Below, one piece after another: positions 60,236-64,000 of a stretch of DNA of 64,000 nt (position 1 is its first letter; every line of letters starts with the position of its first letter). The position numbers were made by a program, and so were the translations under genes. The notes below the pieces were generated by a model, which saw only the letters and a list, made by a program, of their open reading frames with translations, was not told the origin of the DNA and made no database searches. Origin of the DNA: Pseudomonadota bacterium (lineage in GTDB: Bacteria > Desulfobacterota > Desulfobulbia > Desulfobulbales > Desulfocapsaceae); NCBI GenBank assembly GCA_018817385.1, contig JAHIUA010000063.1:62001-126000 (forward strand), given 5' to 3'.

Positions 60236-61073
60236 GAGGCAACAGGGCGGCCTCTCCCCTGCAGAGAAGAGTGGATGTCTCGCCTTTCTGTTTGCCGCTC
60301 TGCTCTTTTTCATCGAGCCGTGGCTTGCCACACTCCCCCTGGCCCTCTTTCTCTTCCTCTGTCTTGCAGCCCCGTTTTTTCCACAGCATGGAATTTTTCT
60401 GCCCATAATCAGCCGGGGGATCTCAGGGAGCAAGGGAGTGGCCCTTACCTTCGATGACGGCCCATCCCCCTCTTCCACCCCGATAGTGCTCAGTCTCCTG
60501 GCCCGTTATCAATTCCAGGCAACCTTCTTTGTCATCGGTGAAAAAGCTGCTCAATACCCGGATCTCATCGCAGACATCCTTGCCCGGGGCCACAGTATCG
60601 GAAACCATTCCTGGCAACATGACAATCTCCTTATGTTGCGGAGCCGGAAAAGACTGGAAGAGGATATCCATAAGACTCAGGTCGTCTTACAGCAATGCGG
60701 GATTCAACCCCTGCTCTTCCGGCCGCCGGCCGGAATCACCAACCCACGCCTCAAGCAGGTCCTTCTCGATGAAGGGTTGCTCACCGTCACCTTCAGCTGT
60801 CGAGCTTTTGATCAGGGGAATAAAAAGATCAGCCATCTGGCGAAACGCATCCTGAAGAGACTCCAACCGGGAGACATTGTTCTCCTCCATGACCTTGCCC
60901 CAAAAACGAAAAGGACAATGGCCTGCTGGCAAGATGAACTCGACACCCTTTTTTCCACTCTCCAAAAAAACCATTACCAGGTCCAACCCCTGGAAATCCT
61001 TATCGACCATCCGGTAATGATTCCGCATCCCCCGCAAGCAACTCTTTGCCCCGGTGAGACAATAATCCATTGA
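60216..61073 (+). CDS. Polysaccharide deacetylase (NodB homology domain, membrane-anchored)
   Basis: The 285-residue product has two hydrophobic segments near the N-terminus (FLFAALLFFIEPWLATLPLALFL) and a NodB domain: TFDDGP (about 78-83) with the catalytic Asp, metal-binding His131 and His135 in HSWQH, a late LLHDL. It removes acyl groups from amino sugars in polysaccharides or peptidoglycan. The start ATG at 60216 overlaps the exporter gene by 20 bp, so they are co-expressed. Why a deacetylase sits with the exporter is unclear; it could trim a glycan linked to the exported lipid. Confidence 0.88.
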   Translation: MIPPANRRQQGGLSPAEKSGCLAFLFAALLFFIEPWLATLPLALFLFLCLAAPFFPQHGIFLPIISRGISGSKGVALTFDDGPSPSSTPIVLSLLARYQFQATFFVIGEKAAQYPDLIADILARGHSIGNHSWQHDNLLMLRSRKRLEEDIHKTQVVLQQCGIQPLLFRPPAGITNPRLKQVLLDEGLLTVTFSCRAFDQGNKKISHLAKRILKRLQPGDIVLLHDLAPKTKRTMACWQDELDTLFSTLQKNHYQVQPLEILIDHPVMIPHPPQATLCPGETIIH

Positions 61074-61115
61074 CAGTGGGACCGTGTAGCCTGTGAAAAA
61101 TGTATGCCCCGGCGG

Positions 61116-62765
61116 TTAAATTCTGGTTTCGAGCATGGAGTGGTGCCCGGGAAGAACTTTCTGGAGGAGAGCCGGGCCGGGAGAATCTGCCCCGGTGCCA
61201 AAGCTCAGGGAGAGCAGGGGGGCAGCGCTGATACGATCTTTCAAATCGGCATCAAAGCCTGCCACAAACTCTGCCTTTTCTGGAGATCCGAGAAAAAAAG
61301 AAATCCTGATTGCCTCCTCGTTCTGAATACAGTTGACCCGAACGTCTCCAAGCCCCTCCAGACTGAGATGGAGGGTACAGGAAAAGCTCTTCTTGCGCCC
61401 CCCCTCTCCACCCTGGCCGCTGCCCTCACCCTCCACCAGGAGATAGCCCTTCTCCACAAAGGAAAAAGGAAGGGGAAAGAGAAAGATACTGTCGTTGTTC
61501 AGCCCTGCCTGGAGAAACTGACTGTTCTCCAAGGTAGACAGCAGGCGACTGGCTGAAGCGCTGATCTCCTCCTGACCCTGGAAAATTTTTGTGATCTCTG
61601 CCAGGAGTGTTTTGAGCTGACCTGCCGTCTCCTGGCTCCTTCCCTGAGCCACCATGGCCTCTGATCGTATTCCCAGCTGCTCCAACCCCTTTTTCAAAAG
61701 TTCTCCTGCGCCGGATTCCTGCAACTGTGCTGGCTGCAGCAACTGAAAATCTTTCAATACTTGCTGCTGAGACGAATGTAACAAATCCAAACCAGTCAAG
61801 AGGGGCAGCTGCAGGGCCCGAACCAGGGCAGGCAACTGCTGTCCCTCACTGACCAGGATAAGTGGCTGACCTGGTTTGACTGGATCGCCTCCCTCCCCCA
61901 CAGGCAAAAAGCTGACCACAGGCTGCAGGGACCTGAGTTCCAAGACTCTGCTCTCTCCCTGACGTGCCCCTACGGGGCCATCCAGAAGATAGGATTCACG
62001 GCCGATCCGAACCAGGCTCCTGTTCTCTCCCTGGTTTTCAAGTACCGTAGCCTGCACCCTGTAGTGTCCCTGACGGACCAACTGGGCAACTGGCGCAGCC
62101 TCCATCTTCTCCATCAGGGGCTGAGCTGTTTGCGTGCTGCCTGGCGTTGTCCCCTGAACCGTAATCCCTCTTTCCACAGCCGGCGGGGCTGTGCTTCTCT
62201 GTAGAGCTGCCTGTTCAGAGATTGCTCTTGGACCAGGGACCACAGGAGTTTTCTGCTCGGTGAACAGTCCAGCAGGTACTCTTGGCCCGGGCAAGGCAGT
62301 GGTTCTCTGCTCAGCTGACTCTCCAGCAGTGGCCCTTTGCCCAGACAAGGGAGTGTTCCCCTGCTCAGCCAACTGTTCCGGAGTGGCTCTTGGGCCAGAA
62401 AAAAAGGTGGTCTCCAGCTTCTGCAGAAGAGGACTCAGGTTGACAGGCTCTGCGGTCAGGGGAAGGGTTCTCCTGATCTGGGCAGGAAGAGGATCTTCAA
62501 TTTTCTGTAGTTCAAGAAGAGGATTCGTGGACAGAACCTGAAAGCGGAGCTGCTCTCCTTTGCTCAGAGGTGTGCCCGCCTGGACGCTGAACCTGGTCCC
62601 TGCCATCTCCAGCAGAAACACATTCTGCCCCCGACTCTCCACCACAGTGGCAGAGACTATTTGCCCTGTTTGCAGCTGAGGAACAAGCGGAGATCTCTCC
62701 CCCGACTGGACGGGATTTGTCTGGCGGCCGACAAGAGAAGCAATCGGTGTCAATTTGTTGATCAT
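61116..62765 (-). CDS. FliK-like flagellar hook-length control protein
   Basis: This 549-residue protein starts MINKLTPIASL, has an OB-like N-terminal section repeated once (GQIVSATVVESRGQNVFLLE and YRVQATVLENQGENRSLVRI), a low-complexity Pro/Gln/Thr-rich middle and a C-terminal domain (CTLHLSLEGLGDVRVNC). This is the layout of FliK-type hook-length proteins or their relatives. ATG at 62765 with AAGGGA upstream is preferred; an upstream frame to 62831 is open but lacks a ribosome site. It stands alone; no other flagellar gene is in the window. Confidence 0.65.
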   Translation of the reverse strand: MINKLTPIASLVGRQTNPVQSGERSPLVPQLQTGQIVSATVVESRGQNVFLLEMAGTRFSVQAGTPLSKGEQLRFQVLSTNPLLELQKIEDPLPAQIRRTLPLTAEPVNLSPLLQKLETTFFSGPRATPEQLAEQGNTPLSGQRATAGESAEQRTTALPGPRVPAGLFTEQKTPVVPGPRAISEQAALQRSTAPPAVERGITVQGTTPGSTQTAQPLMEKMEAAPVAQLVRQGHYRVQATVLENQGENRSLVRIGRESYLLDGPVGARQGESRVLELRSLQPVVSFLPVGEGGDPVKPGQPLILVSEGQQLPALVRALQLPLLTGLDLLHSSQQQVLKDFQLLQPAQLQESGAGELLKKGLEQLGIRSEAMVAQGRSQETAGQLKTLLAEITKIFQGQEEISASASRLLSTLENSQFLQAGLNNDSIFLFPLPFSFVEKGYLLVEGEGSGQGGEGGRKKSFSCTLHLSLEGLGDVRVNCIQNEEAIRISFFLGSPEKAEFVAGFDADLKDRISAAPLLSLSFGTGADSPGPALLQKVLPGHHSMLETRI

Positions 62766-62967
62766 TTCCCTTCCCCAGTCAAACTGATTAAAATTTCCAC
62801 GATCCCCCCTCCCCAAAACCCATCGTCTCAATTATATCCGCAATAACATTGAAAAAGCAACTTGGCGGAAAGAAAAATAGATGCTTTAATAGGGAAAATA
62901 GTCTTCAGTCGAGAGAGTTTTTTTCTCCCTTCTCTCTGGTCCCTTTGTCAGGATAGAATCTCTGGTT

Positions 62968-64000
62968 ATGAAAACGCTCCTCATTCAACTCATCTTTTTC
63001 GTCAGGAACAAGGAGGCTAAAAAGAATGTCGCCCTCCTCCTGCGCTTCCTCTTCTTTCTGACTCTTATCATTGCCCTCTACAGTCTAACCTTTCACCTGC
63101 TCATGCGCTACGAGGGCAGGAATTATAGCTTGATCACGGGATTTTATTGGACACTTACGGTAATGTCGACCCTGGGTTTCGGCGATATCACCTTTTCCAC
63201 GGATCTGGGTCTGCTCTTTACCCTGGCTGTCCTCATTTCAGGAATAATCCTCCTCCTGATCATGCTGCCCTTCACCTTTATCCAGTTCTTTTACGCCCCC
63301 TGGCTCGAAGCCCAGAAACAGGCGAGGACCCCACGCTTCCTGGCAGAGGACATCCACGACCATGTCCTTCTGACAAACTTCGACTCACTGACCAGGAATC
63401 TGGTCAAGAAGCTCATAAAATATCACTACAATTACACCTTCATCACCGGCGATCAACAAAAGGCACTGGAGATCTATGACGCTGGATACAAAGTTGTCCT
63501 CGGTGATGTTGATGACCCCGGCACCTATCAAAAGACCCATGCGGCCCAGGCGGCCCTGGTCGTGGCCACGGCCGATGACCTGATCAACACCAACATCTCT
63601 TTTACGGTACGGGAAATCAGTGACAAGGTTCCCATCGCCAGCAGTGCCGACCAAGAACACTCCCTGGACATCCTCAATTTTCCCGGCAACACCCATGTCT
63701 TCCAGTTTATGCGCATGCTAGGCATCGGCCTGGCAGAAAAGACCATCGGTGTGGTCGAACCGAATATTATCGGCCGCTTCCAGGAACTGCTGATCGGAGA
63801 ATTCCCTGTTCGCGACACAATTCTCACCGGCCAGACCCTGGCCCAATCCCGACTCAGACAAACCCTTGGACTTTCAGTAATCGGTTTCCTGGAACGAGGT
63901 CAGGTCCTCCCACCTGATCCGCAACGGGTACTCACCCCGACAAACATTCTGATTCTGGCGGGGACGCAAGCCGCCATGGACCAGACAGGCAGACAACTGG
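62968..64000 (+). CDS. Potassium channel protein with RCK/TrkA-N domains, 5' part (runs off right edge)
   Basis: The frame from ATG 62968 is open to the window end (344 codons). It begins with a cytosolic arm, a helix (LLRFLFFLTLIIALYSLTFHL), a pore loop with the filter STLGFGD and a second helix (LAVLISGIILLLIMLPFTFIQ). An RCK-type domain follows, with VLLTNFDSL then ALEIYDAGYKVVLGDVDDP, where the usual GxGxxG motif is replaced by TNFDS. Filter sequence GFGD and the altered RCK motif set it apart from the channel at 5930. It is incomplete at the 3' end, so a second RCK domain is likely. Confidence 0.85.
   Translation, partial: MKTLLIQLIFFVRNKEAKKNVALLLRFLFFLTLIIALYSLTFHLLMRYEGRNYSLITGFYWTLTVMSTLGFGDITFSTDLGLLFTLAVLISGIILLLIMLPFTFIQFFYAPWLEAQKQARTPRFLAEDIHDHVLLTNFDSLTRNLVKKLIKYHYNYTFITGDQQKALEIYDAGYKVVLGDVDDPGTYQKTHAAQAALVVATADDLINTNISFTVREISDKVPIASSADQEHSLDILNFPGNTHVFQFMRMLGIGLAEKTIGVVEPNIIGRFQELLIGEFPVRDTILTGQTLAQSRLRQTLGLSVIGFLERGQVLPPDPQRVLTPTNILILAGTQAAMDQTGRQL

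Noticed and set aside
1-64000. CRISPR arrays, tRNA and rRNA genes, intact insertion sequences
   Set aside because: None were seen. Repeats found are REP-like or palindromic and not regularly spaced short repeats, and the only transposase sequence is a broken IS3 remnant.

Overview
The window looks like chromosome from a Gram-negative, anaerobic-type member of the Desulfobacterota, probably near the Desulfobulbales. This is an inference from gene content: many hybrid PAS histidine kinases, a TauE/SafE exporter beside a PEP-synthase-like protein and response regulators, six radical SAM enzymes, and LolA/MMPL envelope export genes. No rRNA, tRNA, CRISPR array or intact mobile element was seen.

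Positions 1-30148 are dominated by one biosynthetic gene cluster in three transcription blocks. Block A (minus, 5489 to 1) holds an ACP, a ketosynthase, a PlsC acyltransferase, a B12-type radical SAM protein, a SPASM radical SAM protein and a CrtI-like FAD oxidoreductase running off the left edge. A K+ channel gene (5930-6934) separates it from block B. Block B (minus, 15667 to 7181, possibly led by the sensor kinase at 18603-15724) holds an ApeP-like dehydratase, a ketoreductase, a LolA-like protein, a lipoprotein, a radical SAM protein, an AMP ligase, a DhaL-DegV fusion, a GT2 glycosyltransferase and an LpxL-like acyltransferase. Block C (plus, 19380-30148) holds an ACP, a ketosynthase/chain-length-factor fusion, a radical SAM protein, a FabZ-like hotdog protein, another ACP, two paralogous radical SAM proteins, two ketosynthases, a thioesterase and a PKS-type double-hotdog dehydratase. 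An export and decoration block at 56425-61073 (GT25, MMPL exporter fused to a methyltransferase, polysaccharide deacetylase) completes the set. The parts list matches aryl polyene clusters (type II ketosynthases, ketoreductase, hotdog dehydratases, AMP ligase, acyltransferases, LolA, lipoprotein, MMPL). It adds six radical SAM proteins, a fatty-acid-kinase-like fusion and a desaturase, which recalls the candidate gene sets proposed for ladderane lipids. The product is unknown, most likely an unusual polyene or modified acyl chain attached to an envelope lipid.

Positions 30292-41005 hold a frameshifted hybrid kinase with its solute-binding-protein partner, a YjfB-like small protein, two secreted proteins (one with a C-terminal S74 chaperone domain) and a 1266-residue repetitive secreted protein. 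Positions 41006-41916 hold REP-like hairpins in a duplicated segment and an IS3-family remnant. Positions 41917-55856 are a signalling island: three kinases, two stand-alone receivers, an HTH/pseudo-receiver protein, a PEP-synthase-like protein with an internal duplication, a TauE exporter and an NtrC-type regulator. Positions 61116-64000 hold a FliK-like protein and a second K+ channel gene cut by the right edge.
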